From assembly GCA_016219005.1 (NCBI GenBank), contig JACRCN010000004.1, forward strand, positions 107,054-171,053: a stretch of DNA of 64,000 bases, written 5' to 3'. Below are positions 51,718 through 61,088 of this stretch, in pieces. This DNA comes from Deltaproteobacteria bacterium (GTDB lineage Bacteria > Desulfobacterota > Desulfobacteria > Desulfobacterales > SpSt-501). The stretch's first letter is position 1; each line of letters begins with the position of its first letter. Under the pieces are notes generated by a model. It was given only the letters and a program-made list of their open reading frames with translations, was not told the DNA's origin and did no database searches. The position numbers and the translations under genes are program-made.

Positions 51718-52167
51718 TCACTCCACTCCGATCTTGAAAACCGCTTTCTTGACCGGGCTCGGGGTCCCGACGGCGATCCCGGGCATGTGCCCGTCCTCGG
51801 GGAAGAGCAGCATAAAGGTGCCGGCGGTCAAGGTCAGAAAGTCCCCGTCGCCCGCAAGCGGCATGAAATCCCTGCCCGCCTCATACGCCCCGGGCGTGAG
51901 GCGGCTCACGTGGCTGTAGCCGATCTGCTCGGTGCCTTGGACGACCACTTGCAGGTCGATGTAGCGGCGATGGGCTTCCCAGGTCCCCTGGGGCTTCGGC
52001 TTGGTTTCATACTGGCTGAGCATCACATAAAGCATGTCGCCGTCGATGTCGTGCCGGCCGGGGGAAAGTGAGGCCAGATCGGTCCGGCGCAGATAGTCGA
52101 ACGCGCGCTTGATCCGCTGGCCGAGATGCTCATAGAGATGCGTATTGGATATCCGGTCGATGATCAT
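51718..52167 (-). CDS. YhcH/YjgK/YiaL-family protein
   Basis: Cupin-like protein (149 aa) of the DUF386 family, some members of which act as anomerases in sialic acid metabolism (NanQ). Family blocks are DIDGDMLYVMLSQYETK, WEAHRRYIDLQVVVQG and FMLLFPEDGHMPGIA. Start ATG 52167 follows AAGGAGAG. No sugar genes are near. Function inferred from family only. Confidence 0.85.
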   Translation of the reverse strand: MIIDRISNTHLYEHLGQRIKRAFDYLRRTDLASLSPGRHDIDGDMLYVMLSQYETKPKPQGTWEAHRRYIDLQVVVQGTEQIGYSHVSRLTPGAYEAGRDFMPLAGDGDFLTLTAGTFMLLFPEDGHMPGIAVGTPSPVKKAVFKIGVE

Positions 52168-52384
52168 GTCTTAATGCTCTCCTTTCATTTCCTCGGGGTG
52201 GATATCATCGCCATTCGATGAAGGTGTAATAGCCTCTCTGTCATGGCGCCGCAACTGCGGGCGGAACCTTTTCTTTCGGCAGCAGTCCGCAGCCAAAATG
52301 AAGAAGGCCTGTCCGTCACCCGGTTGAAGAACCGTCGAAAAAGCTATATGAGGATTCCATGACAGGAAATCAGGAGGAGGTGTC

Positions 52385-53497
52385 ATGAAAACCTACCCCA
52401 TCCCGATGGTGCCCGGGCCCGTGAAGGCTCACCCGGCCGTGCTGGAGGCCTATCGCGTCGACTACGGCTCCGCCGACCTCGAAAAAGAGTATGTGGAGCT
52501 TTACACCCAAACCGAGACAAACCTCAAGGCTATCCTCAAAACTAAAAACTCAGTGGTCATCTTCCTGGGCGAGGGCATGATGGCGCTCTGGGGTGCCCTT
52601 AAAAGCTGCCTTGTACCCGGCGACCGGGTGCTGGCAATCGGCACCGGCGTCTACGGCTACGGTATCGGGGATATGGCCGCCGCCGTGGGCGCCGAGGTGC
52701 GCTCGCTGGGCCTGCCGTACAACGAGACCCTGTCGGATCTTTCCGAAGTTCAAAAGGCCATTGCCGGGTTCAAACCCAAGATGATCACGGTCGTGCACTG
52801 CGAAACGCCCTCCGGCACCCTCAACCCCATCGACGGCCTGGGCCGGCTGAAACAGGAGATGGGGGTGCCCCTGCTTTACGTGGACGCGGTGTCGAGCATC
52901 GGGGGAGCGCCCGTGTTGCCGGACGAGTGGCACATAGACCTGTGCCTGGGAGGCGCCCAGAAGTGCCTTTCGGCGCTGCCGGACACCTGTTTTTTGTCGG
53001 TGAGCCCCAAGGCTTGGGAGATCGTCGACCGGGTGAGCTACGTGGGCTATGATGCCGTCAAGCCCTTCAAGACGGCGGTGGAGAACCACTACTTCCCCTA
53101 TACGCCGGCCTGGCAGGCCACGGCCGGCCTCAACGCCGGGGCCGAGGCCATTTTGAAGGAAGGACTGGAGACCTGCTTCAAGCGCCATGCCGACGTGGCG
53201 GCTTACTGCCGCGAACGGCTGGTCGAAATAGGCTACAGCTTGTATCCCGCGCCCGGCTCGGTGGCCTCGCCCACCGTCACCGCCGTAACCGTCCCCGATG
53301 CGGTCACCTGGACGGAATTCGACCGGCGGCTGCGCCGGCATGGACTCGTAGCCGGCGGCAGCTACGGCCCGATCGCGGGCAAGGTGTTTCGCCTGGGCCA
53401 CATGGGCACCCAGGCCGACATGGGATTGGTCCGGCAGGCTCTCGATGTGCTCGAGAGGGAAATCAAAAGCCTCGGAAAACAAGGAGACAGAAAATGA
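52385..53497 (+). CDS. Class V aminotransferase (alanine-glyoxylate type)
   Basis: PLP enzyme (370 aa) like serine-pyruvate or alanine-glyoxylate aminotransferase. ATG 52385 follows GGAGG. The PLP lysine is in LGGAQKCLSALPDT; other family blocks are MVPGPVKAHPAV, TVVHCETPSGTLNPIDG and YVDAVSSIGGAPV. The substrate cannot be fixed; 2-aminoethylphosphonate and serine transaminases share the fold. Its stop overlaps the next ATG (ATGA). Confidence 0.9.
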   Translation: MKTYPIPMVPGPVKAHPAVLEAYRVDYGSADLEKEYVELYTQTETNLKAILKTKNSVVIFLGEGMMALWGALKSCLVPGDRVLAIGTGVYGYGIGDMAAAVGAEVRSLGLPYNETLSDLSEVQKAIAGFKPKMITVVHCETPSGTLNPIDGLGRLKQEMGVPLLYVDAVSSIGGAPVLPDEWHIDLCLGGAQKCLSALPDTCFLSVSPKAWEIVDRVSYVGYDAVKPFKTAVENHYFPYTPAWQATAGLNAGAEAILKEGLETCFKRHADVAAYCRERLVEIGYSLYPAPGSVASPTVTAVTVPDAVTWTEFDRRLRRHGLVAGGSYGPIAGKVFRLGHMGTQADMGLVRQALDVLEREIKSLGKQGDRK

Positions 53498-53937
53498 ACC
53501 CGGAGTATGAAAAGACCATTGAGCGGGTGCACCAGATGTTTCGGACGTGCCCGGATCCGAGCGCAAAGGAAAAGGGCGAAGGCTGGTCGGTGAAGGAGAT
53601 CCTGGGGCACTTGGTGGACTCGGTGAGCAACAACTACCAGCGGCTGATACGGTACATCCCGAACGGCAATCTCGGCTTTCCGCCCTACGACCAGGAGCAG
53701 AACGTGAGGAGGGCCAACTACCAGGACTTCGATTTCGATCAGCTGCTTGCGCTCTGGTACAGCTACAACAAGCTGCTGCTGCACATGCTTGCCGGTGTCC
53801 CCGAAGGGGACATGGGTTCAACCACCAGTGTCGGCGATAAACCGCCCGTGGCGCTGCGGCAGTCGATCCCGGATTATTTCGCGCACATGGAAAACCATGA
53901 ACGCCAGGCGCGCAGGGCCATGGCTTCTAGAGGTTGA
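53494..53937 (+). CDS. DinB-like protein
   Basis: Four-helix-bundle protein (147 aa) of the DinB/YfiT superfamily, many of which bind metal and act as thiol S-transferases. Candidate metal ligands are His in EILGHLVDSV and the pair in FAHMENHERQ (HxxxH). It overlaps the aminotransferase gene and has GGAGA upstream, so the two form an operon. Substrate unknown. Confidence 0.8.
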   Translation: MNPEYEKTIERVHQMFRTCPDPSAKEKGEGWSVKEILGHLVDSVSNNYQRLIRYIPNGNLGFPPYDQEQNVRRANYQDFDFDQLLALWYSYNKLLLHMLAGVPEGDMGSTTSVGDKPPVALRQSIPDYFAHMENHERQARRAMASRG

Positions 53938-53998
53938 AGCGGGCCTCTCTCGATCCGGATTTTTTAAAGAAAGACTTGTAGAAATATCGGCTTCCGTT

Positions 53999-54952
53999 TC
54001 AGGCGGCAAACACCATGCGGGTCCCCGACATGTTCAGCAGGAACTTCTCCGGCATCTCGCGCTCGATGTGCATGGAGGCCTTGCGGCCGGTGCAGTGGGT
54101 GGGCACGAGGTAGCGCGGGTTGAACGCCTTGAGGGCCTCGGTCGTCCGGCCGATGATGGGTTCGAAGTCCGCACCCGTGAGGTGAAAGCCGCCCATCACC
54201 GCGAACACCGGGTCGACCCCGGTGACTTGCCGGGCATAGGTGACCGTGTTCACGATCCCGGAATGGGCGCAGCCGGAGAGCACCACCAGCCCCCGGCCTT
54301 TGACATGGGCGACGATGGCCGAATCGTCTTCGACGGGATCGAATTTTTCCATGCCCCCTTCCTCGTAGCGTGCCTTCAGCATTCCTTTCTCGAATTCGGT
54401 TCGTTTTGGAACTTCCCCCAGGAAGAGCAAAGTATCGCCCAGGAAGGAGCGAGGAGTCCGCGACGGCACGACCCGAACCCCCGCCTTTTCAAGCCGATCA
54501 CGGTCGGGGGACGGCAATCGCAGCCTGCGCTCCTCGGAGAGCTTGAGGTAGCGTGAGCCGCGGAAGGCGGCCGGGTGCAGCAGCAGTTCGATGCCTTTGC
54601 CGTGCAGGCTTTCCACGAAGGCCGGAAGCCCGCCGTGGTGATCCATGTGCCCGTGGGAGAGAACCATGGCTTCGATACCCGCCAGGTCCACTCCCAGGGT
54701 GCGCGCGTTTTGAAGAGCCCCCGTTTCGGAAAATCCGAAATCAAAGAGCGCCTTCCGGGTTTGCCCCCCCGCCGTGAGGCTGACCACGGCTGAAAATCCG
54801 TGTTCCGCCAGGATGCTCACACGGCTGCCGCGGGCATCTTCCGGCTCCGCCCGCTGCACGATGGCCGTGCCGTCGTGGGCCGCAATGTCGATGAAGTTGT
54901 CCTGCAGGGTCAGGATCTCCACTTTGTCGACTTCTTTCAGGTGTACGTCCAT
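53999..54952 (-). CDS. Metallo-beta-lactamase-fold hydrolase
   Basis: Zinc-dependent hydrolase (317 aa). The HxHxDH motif is in VLSHGHMDHHGG, with further ligands in VVLSGCAHSG and VMGGFHL, and a final VPTHCTG. It resembles the archaeal-type ribofuranosyl-aminobenzene 5'-phosphate synthase-like subgroup. Start at ATG 54952 after GGAGG. Substrate unknown. It converges with the DinB gene. Confidence 0.87.
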   Translation of the reverse strand: MDVHLKEVDKVEILTLQDNFIDIAAHDGTAIVQRAEPEDARGSRVSILAEHGFSAVVSLTAGGQTRKALFDFGFSETGALQNARTLGVDLAGIEAMVLSHGHMDHHGGLPAFVESLHGKGIELLLHPAAFRGSRYLKLSEERRLRLPSPDRDRLEKAGVRVVPSRTPRSFLGDTLLFLGEVPKRTEFEKGMLKARYEEGGMEKFDPVEDDSAIVAHVKGRGLVVLSGCAHSGIVNTVTYARQVTGVDPVFAVMGGFHLTGADFEPIIGRTTEALKAFNPRYLVPTHCTGRKASMHIEREMPEKFLLNMSGTRMVFAA

Positions 54953-55018
54953 CTCTGCCTCCTACAAGAAAATTTCCCCGTTCCCTTTGATATCAAGGAG
55001 GGGAAAAAATCAACCCTT

Positions 55019-55696
55019 TCATTTCAGCCAGGCTACAGTTCTTTGCAGGATTCTTTCGTACACCGACTCTTCGGAGCTCTTGAACGATTTCGGCAGGACA
55101 AACGAATGATCGCCGCCTTCGACGACTTCGAGATCCATCGGTGCTTTCAGCCGGCTGAGCACCGATTTCAGAAGAGCGAGGTCGCAGAGAGTGTCCCGGG
55201 TGCCGGCGAAAAAAAGCATGGGGACGTCGATGCGGTAGAGATGGGCGTCGCGCAGCTGCTCCTTCCTGCCGGCGGGGTGCAGGGGATAGCCGAGAAAGAC
55301 GAGCGCCTTCGGGGATATCAGGCCATCGGCCGTCATCTGGGAGGCGATGCGGCCGCCCATGGATTTGCCGGCGGCGACGATGCTCGGAGTGCCGAACTGC
55401 GGGTGGTTTTTGGCGAATTCGAAAGCAGCCTGCCATGTCCGGATCAGCTTCTCTTGGGGGTCCGGCGCCTTCGCACCCTTCTCCTTGTACGGGAAGTTGA
55501 AGCGCAGGCCGAGATAGCCCGCGCGGCAAAGGCCCGTGCTGAAATGAACCAGGAGCGGAGTGTGCATGTCGTTTCCGGCGCCGTGGGCGACGATCACGGC
55601 TGCGGTGCGGCCGGACTCGAACCCCTGGGGGACGTCAAGCACCCCGGAAACACCTTCATCCGCCGACACGGGGATGGTGACATCGATGGATTTCAT
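55019..55696 (-). CDS. Alpha/beta hydrolase
   Basis: Serine hydrolase (225 aa) of the TEX30/KANL3-like group. The oxyanion region is VAHGAGNDMHTPL, the nucleophile elbow is AAGKSMGGRIA (GxSxGG), the acid is near FAGTRDTLCD and the catalytic His in EGGDHSFVLP. No signal peptide. Substrate unknown. Its 3' neighbour, the MBL gene, is on the same strand 66 bp away. Confidence 0.88.
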   Translation of the reverse strand: MKSIDVTIPVSADEGVSGVLDVPQGFESGRTAAVIVAHGAGNDMHTPLLVHFSTGLCRAGYLGLRFNFPYKEKGAKAPDPQEKLIRTWQAAFEFAKNHPQFGTPSIVAAGKSMGGRIASQMTADGLISPKALVFLGYPLHPAGRKEQLRDAHLYRIDVPMLFFAGTRDTLCDLALLKSVLSRLKAPMDLEVVEGGDHSFVLPKSFKSSEESVYERILQRTVAWLK

Positions 55697-55798
55697 ACCC
55701 GCAACGGATAATCTATTGAATGGCCAGGTTCAATAAAGAGTTCAACGGCCCACGCGAACTCAGTCCACCCGGGTTTTTTTCTCGGGTTGCGGTGTTCC

Positions 55799-56188
55799 TC
55801 ACACGGGGCAGTAGGAAAAGGCGGCTTGGGTTCGCGTCACCGTCAGCTTCCATGTGGATCGCACCCGGCAATCGGTAATGCCGTTGACCTCCAATCGTAC
55901 GTGCTCGGGAAGTTGAGCGGAAAGCTTTTCGATGACACCCCATACTTGCTCCCTTGAACACTGCCACAGGTCGACCACGACCGTGTCCGCGGTGAGCGGT
56001 CGGGTCAGGATTCTCACCGTGTACAACCCCCGGAGCTCGGGTAAATTCAATTCTCGCAGTACCGTCGTGTAAAGCTCGGATTCCCGGTGGTCGCGAATAT
56101 GCATAAACAGAAACGGAAGAGCAAACGGTCCTAATAAACACAGGAATCCTATCGACAGCTTGCCAAGACCTACCAGCAGTTCTACCAT
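55799..56188 (-). CDS. Membrane-anchored hypothetical protein
   Basis: 129-aa protein starting at MVELLVGLGKLS (56188), 5 nt after AAAGGAGG. One N-terminal hydrophobic hairpin (about 5-30; IGFLCLLGPFALPFLFM) is followed by a soluble region with TVRILTRPLTADTVVVDLW. I do not recognise the family. The longer ORF extension lacks a ribosome site. Confidence 0.6.
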   Translation of the reverse strand: MVELLVGLGKLSIGFLCLLGPFALPFLFMHIRDHRESELYTTVLRELNLPELRGLYTVRILTRPLTADTVVVDLWQCSREQVWGVIEKLSAQLPEHVRLEVNGITDCRVRSTWKLTVTRTQAAFSYCPV

Positions 56189-56253
56189 TTTGGACCTCCT
56201 TTCGCGGTGTTTCTTTCCATGCGAAGCGATACCTGATGCAGAAATGAGCTTTC

Positions 56254-57114
56254 CTATGATGCCATCAAGCTGGCTTCCCAGCCGATCATTGCCTTTTTTC
56301 GCGCGGGTCCGCCACCATAATTGCCGAATTCGGCCGTCTTGCGCACGACCCGGTGGCATGGGATGACAAAGGAGACCGGGTTCTTGCCGACGGCGTTGCC
56401 CACGGCGCGCACGGCCCTGGGGAAGCCGATGTAAAGCGCGATGTCCTCGTAGCTCACCACGGTTCCGACCGGGATGTGCAGCAGCGCCTCCCAGACCTTG
56501 ATCTGAAAATTAGTTCCTTTCACCAGGATCGGCAAGGGGCTTGACCGCCGCCACTGGGCGGGGTCATAGATGCGCGCAACCAGTGGCCGGGTTTTGGCCG
56601 GGTCCTCGACGATCCGGGCGTTTTTCCACGGCCCGCCGAGTTCGCCCAGCAGCGCTTTCCGGCCGCCGTTGCGCACAAATGACAACCAGCAGATCCCCCG
56701 GTCGGTCCGGGCGATCAGGCATTCGCCGAAGGGGCTGTCGTGAAAACCATAGGTGATAGTGAGCCCCTTGCCATGCGCCTTGAACTCGCCGGGCGTCACC
56801 GCCTCACAGGCCACGAAGAGATCGTGCAGGCGTCCCGGCCCGGACAGGCCGGCATCTAAGGTGGCGTCCAGCAGGCTGGTCGGCTTCGAGAGAAGCTCCT
56901 TGACGTATTCCTTGGTGAGAAACTGCAGGAACCGCTTGGGACTGATGCCGACCCAACTGCTGAACAGGCGTTGGAAGTGAAACTCGCTCAGGCCGACGTG
57001 TTCGGAGATTTCCTTCAAATCGGGCTGCCGGCCGAAGTTTTTTTCGATGTACGCGATGGCCTTTTCGACGCGGTCATAGTCGCGACATGCTTGGGCGAAG
57101 TCATCTGTTTTCAT
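56254..57114 (-). CDS. AraC-type HTH fused to methylguanine-DNA methyltransferase (Ada-like)
   Basis: Two-domain protein (286 aa; ATG 57114 with GGGAGG). Residues 15-110 are an AraC helix-turn-helix (ISEHVGLSEFHFQRLFSSWVG, SPKRFLQFLT); residues 120-285 are an O6-methylguanine-DNA methyltransferase with the acceptor Cys in FVIPCHRVV and FPRAVRAVGNAVGKNP. The Ada N-terminal phosphotriester-sensing domain is absent, so methylation of Cys in the second domain, if anything, must signal. It probably repairs alkylated DNA and may regulate its own gene. Confidence 0.92.
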   Translation of the reverse strand: MKTDDFAQACRDYDRVEKAIAYIEKNFGRQPDLKEISEHVGLSEFHFQRLFSSWVGISPKRFLQFLTKEYVKELLSKPTSLLDATLDAGLSGPGRLHDLFVACEAVTPGEFKAHGKGLTITYGFHDSPFGECLIARTDRGICWLSFVRNGGRKALLGELGGPWKNARIVEDPAKTRPLVARIYDPAQWRRSSPLPILVKGTNFQIKVWEALLHIPVGTVVSYEDIALYIGFPRAVRAVGNAVGKNPVSFVIPCHRVVRKTAEFGNYGGGPARKKAMIGWEASLMAS

Positions 57115-57307
57115 GGTGGTTTTCCCTCCCGGAAGCATCAGGTGAAGATGTTGCCCTTTTGGTTGAGACATTATAAACACCCGTCTGACCCGGCGCCACC
57201 CGATTCTTGCGATCAAACGGCCAAAGCCGTTTCGATCGTGAATGGCTGAGCCGCCAGGCAAAGGCAACATCAGCCGGATTTGGAATTCAGCCGAGAGAGG
57301 TTCGTGT

Positions 57308-58069
57308 ATGGCAAGCTTATCGCGGACATTCAAAGCGATTGTTTCCTCGGACTGGAGCGAGTGCCTGTCGCCCTCCGGCCCCTTCGATTTTATTGCCTTC
57401 AATTATCCCCATCTCGAACCCGAGCTCTCCCAGGTGTTTCGCCAGTATACAGGGAACCGGATCACTCTGGGCGAGGCCGGGCAGAAGGTTCGGAGCCTGC
57501 TGCCGGGGCCGGTCACCGCGGCGATGATGGACGCCTATCTGGACCGATCGTTTGCGGCCTACCCGGGAGTCCCGGAATTGATCGAGTGGTGCCTCGCCCA
57601 CGATATCCTCTTCATGATCAACACCACGGCGATGATCGGGTATTTTCAGCGGGTCTTCGCCAAAGGGCTGTTGCCGCGGGTGCCGGTTCTGTCCGCCAAT
57701 CCGCTGGTCCGCTACACTGCGAGCGGCACCGACCCGGGCGATGTCCGCGAATTAAACGAGACCCGGGACAAAGGCAACAACACGGCGGCGGTGGCTCGGC
57801 AATTCGGCATTTCCGCCGGCCGGATCGCGGTCATGGGCGACAGCGGCGGGGACGGCCCCCATTTCGAGTGGGCCGCACAGGCGGGCGCCTTCATCGTCGG
57901 CAGCATGACCAAACATTCGCTTGCTTCCTATTGCCGGGACAGGGACATCCCCATCCGCCTGCGCTTTGGGGTTTCCTACGGGGAAGGGGAGGGGCGGGAT
58001 TTGGAGAAAGAAACGCGGTTCGACTTCATGGACCTCGTCGAGCCGCTTCAGGTCATCTTGAAGCGATAA
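57308..58069 (+). CDS. HAD-superfamily protein
   Basis: Cytoplasmic 253-aa protein; ATG 57308 has GAGAGAGG upstream. Motif I appears as IVSSDWSECLSP, with a Trp between the aspartate and the following positions rather than the strict DxD; motif II is MINTTAM and motif IV is AVMGDSGGDGPHFEWA. The cap includes AYPGVPELIEWCL, typical of phosphoserine-phosphatase-like members. Function unknown; if the DxD is truly altered, activity may be changed. Confidence 0.65.
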   Translation: MASLSRTFKAIVSSDWSECLSPSGPFDFIAFNYPHLEPELSQVFRQYTGNRITLGEAGQKVRSLLPGPVTAAMMDAYLDRSFAAYPGVPELIEWCLAHDILFMINTTAMIGYFQRVFAKGLLPRVPVLSANPLVRYTASGTDPGDVRELNETRDKGNNTAAVARQFGISAGRIAVMGDSGGDGPHFEWAAQAGAFIVGSMTKHSLASYCRDRDIPIRLRFGVSYGEGEGRDLEKETRFDFMDLVEPLQVILKR

Positions 58070-58082
58070 GACGCAGCGGAGA

Positions 58083-58946
58083 TCAATTTGCCTTGAGGGT
58101 CTTCCTCAACCAGAACGACAGGTCGACGCAGTAGACCGCCAGGATGGCGGCTGCCAGGCGCGGCACCAGGAGCCAGGCCGGGTGTATCCCGAAAGGTAAA
58201 AACAGCAGCGGGTCCTCGATCATGGAGTGGTTGATCCCGATGGAGAGCTGAAGCTTTTCGACCTCTTTCGGGCTGAGGTGAAGCTCCCGGGACTGCTCGA
58301 CAATAACGGCCCCCCCATAGGACAACCCGAAAAAGACCCCGGTGAGCCAGAGCACACCGGCCCGCCGATCGAGCCCCATCATCTTCAGCACGGGCGCGAA
58401 CGGCCGCACCAGCAGATCGATCAGGTTAAATTCCTTCATCAATTCGATCGCGATCATAACCCCGAGGATGATGGCGAGTATTTTGATGCACAGCCGCAGC
58501 ATCTCCGTCAGCCAGTTCTGCAGAAAGGGCCAAAAGGAAGGAATCTCCCGCAGGATCGAGACCGCCGCTGCCGCACCGCCGTCGTCCGGCCGGAGGCACG
58601 CGGCGACGACCAGGCCGGTCGCGACCGCGGCGACGAGGCGGGCCACGGTGGTCTTCACGAAGTTGATGCCGGACTTGGCCTGGATGATGCCCTCTTGGGG
58701 CAGGCTGTGCGCGATCAGGACGAACACGGTGACGATGGTCATGTGATCCACCGCAAGCGGCAACACAGCCATGGCCGCGATGCAACCGTAGACCCCGGTC
58801 AGGATCCCAATCAGGATCGGGAGCGCGGCCGCCGGCGGCAGGCTCAGGATGGCCATGGCCGGCTTGAGAACGACATCCAGCTGGTGGATCCAGCCGCTGT
58901 AGTCGAGCAGCGCGGTGGCAAACGAGATCGGAATCAGGATCTTCAA
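58083..58946 (-). CDS. Nucleoside-recognition (Gate) domain membrane protein
   Basis: Integral membrane protein (287 aa as listed) with eight or so helices and two Gate-like repeats, e.g. GILTGVYGCIAAMAVLP and WLTGVFFGLSYGGAVIVEQSREL. The listed start is a TTG within a conserved-looking LWLLKILIPISF, so the true N-terminus may lie 20-25 codons upstream, where the frame stays open to a TAA near 59044 but has no ATG, GTG or TTG. Cargo or role unknown. Confidence 0.75.
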   Translation of the reverse strand: MKILIPISFATALLDYSGWIHQLDVVLKPAMAILSLPPAAALPILIGILTGVYGCIAAMAVLPLAVDHMTIVTVFVLIAHSLPQEGIIQAKSGINFVKTTVARLVAAVATGLVVAACLRPDDGGAAAAVSILREIPSFWPFLQNWLTEMLRLCIKILAIILGVMIAIELMKEFNLIDLLVRPFAPVLKMMGLDRRAGVLWLTGVFFGLSYGGAVIVEQSRELHLSPKEVEKLQLSIGINHSMIEDPLLFLPFGIHPAWLLVPRLAAAILAVYCVDLSFWLRKTLKAN

Positions 58947-59030
58947 AAGCCAGAGGTAGCCGCTGGCGCTCCTGCGAATGCCCCGGAGGACGGCGGTGCG
59001 AGGGTTGCCGGCGTGTTTTGGTTTCGTAGC

Positions 59031-59375
59031 GATGGTGACGATCCTTTACCAGGGTGTTGAAAAACCGCGCCTAAGGCCGGGAACCGGCTTGGTGCGGCTT
59101 TTGTAAATGCTCACATATTATGGATAATAGGCTGCGCTTTCCAGAACGCCGCACGCCTTGGCTGACGGCCTGATGCTTGTATTTCAATATCCTGCTATGT
59201 CAGCTCAGAACAAGGGGCACTTCTATATCACGATTGACGGCCATGGAACAACGACTTGGTTTTTGATACAAGAGCCCGATAGTGCTGCGGGTATCGGGCC
59301 CGGAGGGTGTATTGCACCTGCGACTTCGTCCGGACCACCCTCGCACGGGACTTTTCCGAATCGGCGGAAGGCGTG
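59031..59375. other. Intergenic region of about 345 bases
   Basis: Between divergent genes. A TTGTAA-N18-TAATAG pair near 59100-59130 could be a plus-strand promoter but is weak. No gene or repeat is seen. Confidence 0.3.
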
Positions 59376-60329
59376 ATGGGCGAGATTGCGTTGATCACCG
59401 TTGCGGGGCAGATTCTCATGCCGCTCGCATTGCTGGTGTGGCAGTGGCGCGGGCACTGCGTCAGCCGCATGGAATGGGTGCTGAAGAGCCTTGTGCTGTG
59501 CGCCTACCTCGGCCTGACGGCCGTGGTGGGCATCGGGTTGCTCGCGCCGTGGTATGTGCCCTATGGGTTCGCCGTGCTTGGGGCTACGGCGAGCGTTTCG
59601 GCCTGGCGCGGCACGGGGCGATGCCCGGTGGCGCAGACGGATCCATGGGCAGCACGGATGCGCCGCGGATCCTGGGCGGCAGTGGCCGCCCTCTGCTTCG
59701 CCGTGCTGGCCTGGGCGCTCAGCGGTTATCTTCCGCCCGGCGGTCCGGCGGTGCGCCTCGCATCCCCGTTGAAAAACGGGGAGTTCTACGTCGTCAACGG
59801 CGGCTACTCGATCCTGATCAACCCCCACATGAAGACGCTGGAACGCGAGTCGCTGCGGGCCTATCGCGGGCAGAGTTATGCCCTTGACATCGTCAAGCTG
59901 AACCGTTACGGGTTCCGCGCGCAAGGGGTCTGGCCGCGGGACCTGGCAGGATATGAGATCTTTGGAGAGCCTCTGTATGCCCCCTGTGACGGGGAGGTGC
60001 TCTTCACGGAGTACCGCCTGCCGGACCGGGTTCCGCCGGAGTACGACCGGCAGAACCCCGCCGGGAACTTTGTTTATCTGCAATGCAGCGCAGCGGGTGT
60101 GGTGCTTGCGCACCTGATGCAGTCAAGCGTTGCGGTCGCCCCGGGGGATCGCGTCCGGGAGGGACAACGGATAGGCAGGGTGGGAAACTCGGGCTATTCG
60201 ACGGAGCCGCACTTGCATATTCACGCCCAGCGCAGCGGCGGCGGGGCGGACTTCCTCGCGGCCGACCCGCTCCCGCTGCAGGTCGAGGGGCGGACGCTCG
60301 TCCGCAACAGCCGGATCGATGCCCGATGA
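59376..60329 (+). CDS. Membrane protein with M23-like peptidase domain
   Basis: 317 aa from ATG 59376. About four N-terminal helices (to about 130) precede a periplasmic LytM-like domain. The M23 features are YALDIVK, the GEPLYAPCDGEV block, FVYLQ, VLAHLMQSS and the PHLHIHAQ (HxH) end. At the first zinc ligand the sequence is SYALD rather than HxGxD, so one ligand may be missing. It may still bind peptidoglycan or be degenerate. Confidence 0.78.
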   Translation: MGEIALITVAGQILMPLALLVWQWRGHCVSRMEWVLKSLVLCAYLGLTAVVGIGLLAPWYVPYGFAVLGATASVSAWRGTGRCPVAQTDPWAARMRRGSWAAVAALCFAVLAWALSGYLPPGGPAVRLASPLKNGEFYVVNGGYSILINPHMKTLERESLRAYRGQSYALDIVKLNRYGFRAQGVWPRDLAGYEIFGEPLYAPCDGEVLFTEYRLPDRVPPEYDRQNPAGNFVYLQCSAAGVVLAHLMQSSVAVAPGDRVREGQRIGRVGNSGYSTEPHLHIHAQRSGGGADFLAADPLPLQVEGRTLVRNSRIDAR

Positions 60330-60422
60330 GGGTAAAAAACCGCGTTCAGCCGGCGCTTGGTTGGGAAGCGTCGGCCGAACGCGCCGTCCAATTTCACGAT
60401 CAATTGGCCTCAAAATCCGGTG

Positions 60423-61088
60423 CTAAAATTCCAGGGCGTCCTCCTTGAAGGCGGCGTAGTAGTCGAAGACCTTGGCGATGAACAACCGGGTTTCTTTGTA
60501 GGGTGGAACGCCGTCGTAGCGGATGACGGATTGCGGGCCGGCGTTGTAGGCGGCCAGAGCCAGTTTCAGGTCCCCGTCGAAGCGGTCCAGAAGGATCTTG
60601 ATATACCGGGTACCGGCGTGCACGTTCTCGTGCGGGTTGAGGAGGTCCACCACGTCGAGTCCTTCGGCGGTGACCGGCATGAGCTGCATCAACCCCCTGG
60701 CGCCGCGCTTGGATTTCGCCCTGGGATTGAATTGGGACTCGACCATGATGATGGCCCGGATCAGATCCGAATCCACGTCATGGCGGCCGGCCGCTTCATG
60801 GATGAGCAAATCGTACGGATTGACCTCCGGTTCGCGTGCCGGGATGAACACGGCCTCCGACAGGTCATCTATGTCAGGCTCCCCGGGCATCGCCCAAACA
60901 TGGTCGTAAAATGCCGCAATATTTCTCATCGAGACTGCCGGCCGGCTTGCCCTTCCCCCCTGGTCGGTTTCGGCCGGAAGCTTGACATCGGCGATGCACA
61001 CCAGCAGTCCCAGGCTTACGGCAAAGAGCCCTCCCATCGGTTTTTTCAGGTGATGCGTCCATGGTCGTTCTTCAGCCTCAAAGAACAT
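60423..61088 (-). CDS. Lytic transglycosylase (SLT family)
   Basis: Murein transglycosylase (221 aa; ATG 61088 with GGAGGGAG). One membrane helix near residue 20-35 anchors it. The SLT domain (about 110-215) has the catalytic Glu in IIMVESQFNPRAKSK, GLMQLMPVTAEGL, NVHAGTRYIKIL and ALAAYNAGPQSV. Acts on the cell wall in the periplasm. It converges with the M23-like gene. Confidence 0.9.
   Translation of the reverse strand: MFFEAEERPWTHHLKKPMGGLFAVSLGLLVCIADVKLPAETDQGGRASRPAVSMRNIAAFYDHVWAMPGEPDIDDLSEAVFIPAREPEVNPYDLLIHEAAGRHDVDSDLIRAIIMVESQFNPRAKSKRGARGLMQLMPVTAEGLDVVDLLNPHENVHAGTRYIKILLDRFDGDLKLALAAYNAGPQSVIRYDGVPPYKETRLFIAKVFDYYAAFKEDALEF

Noticed and set aside
52550-53821. 423-aa minus-strand ORF
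   Set aside because: Antisense to the class V aminotransferase and DinB genes; no domain.
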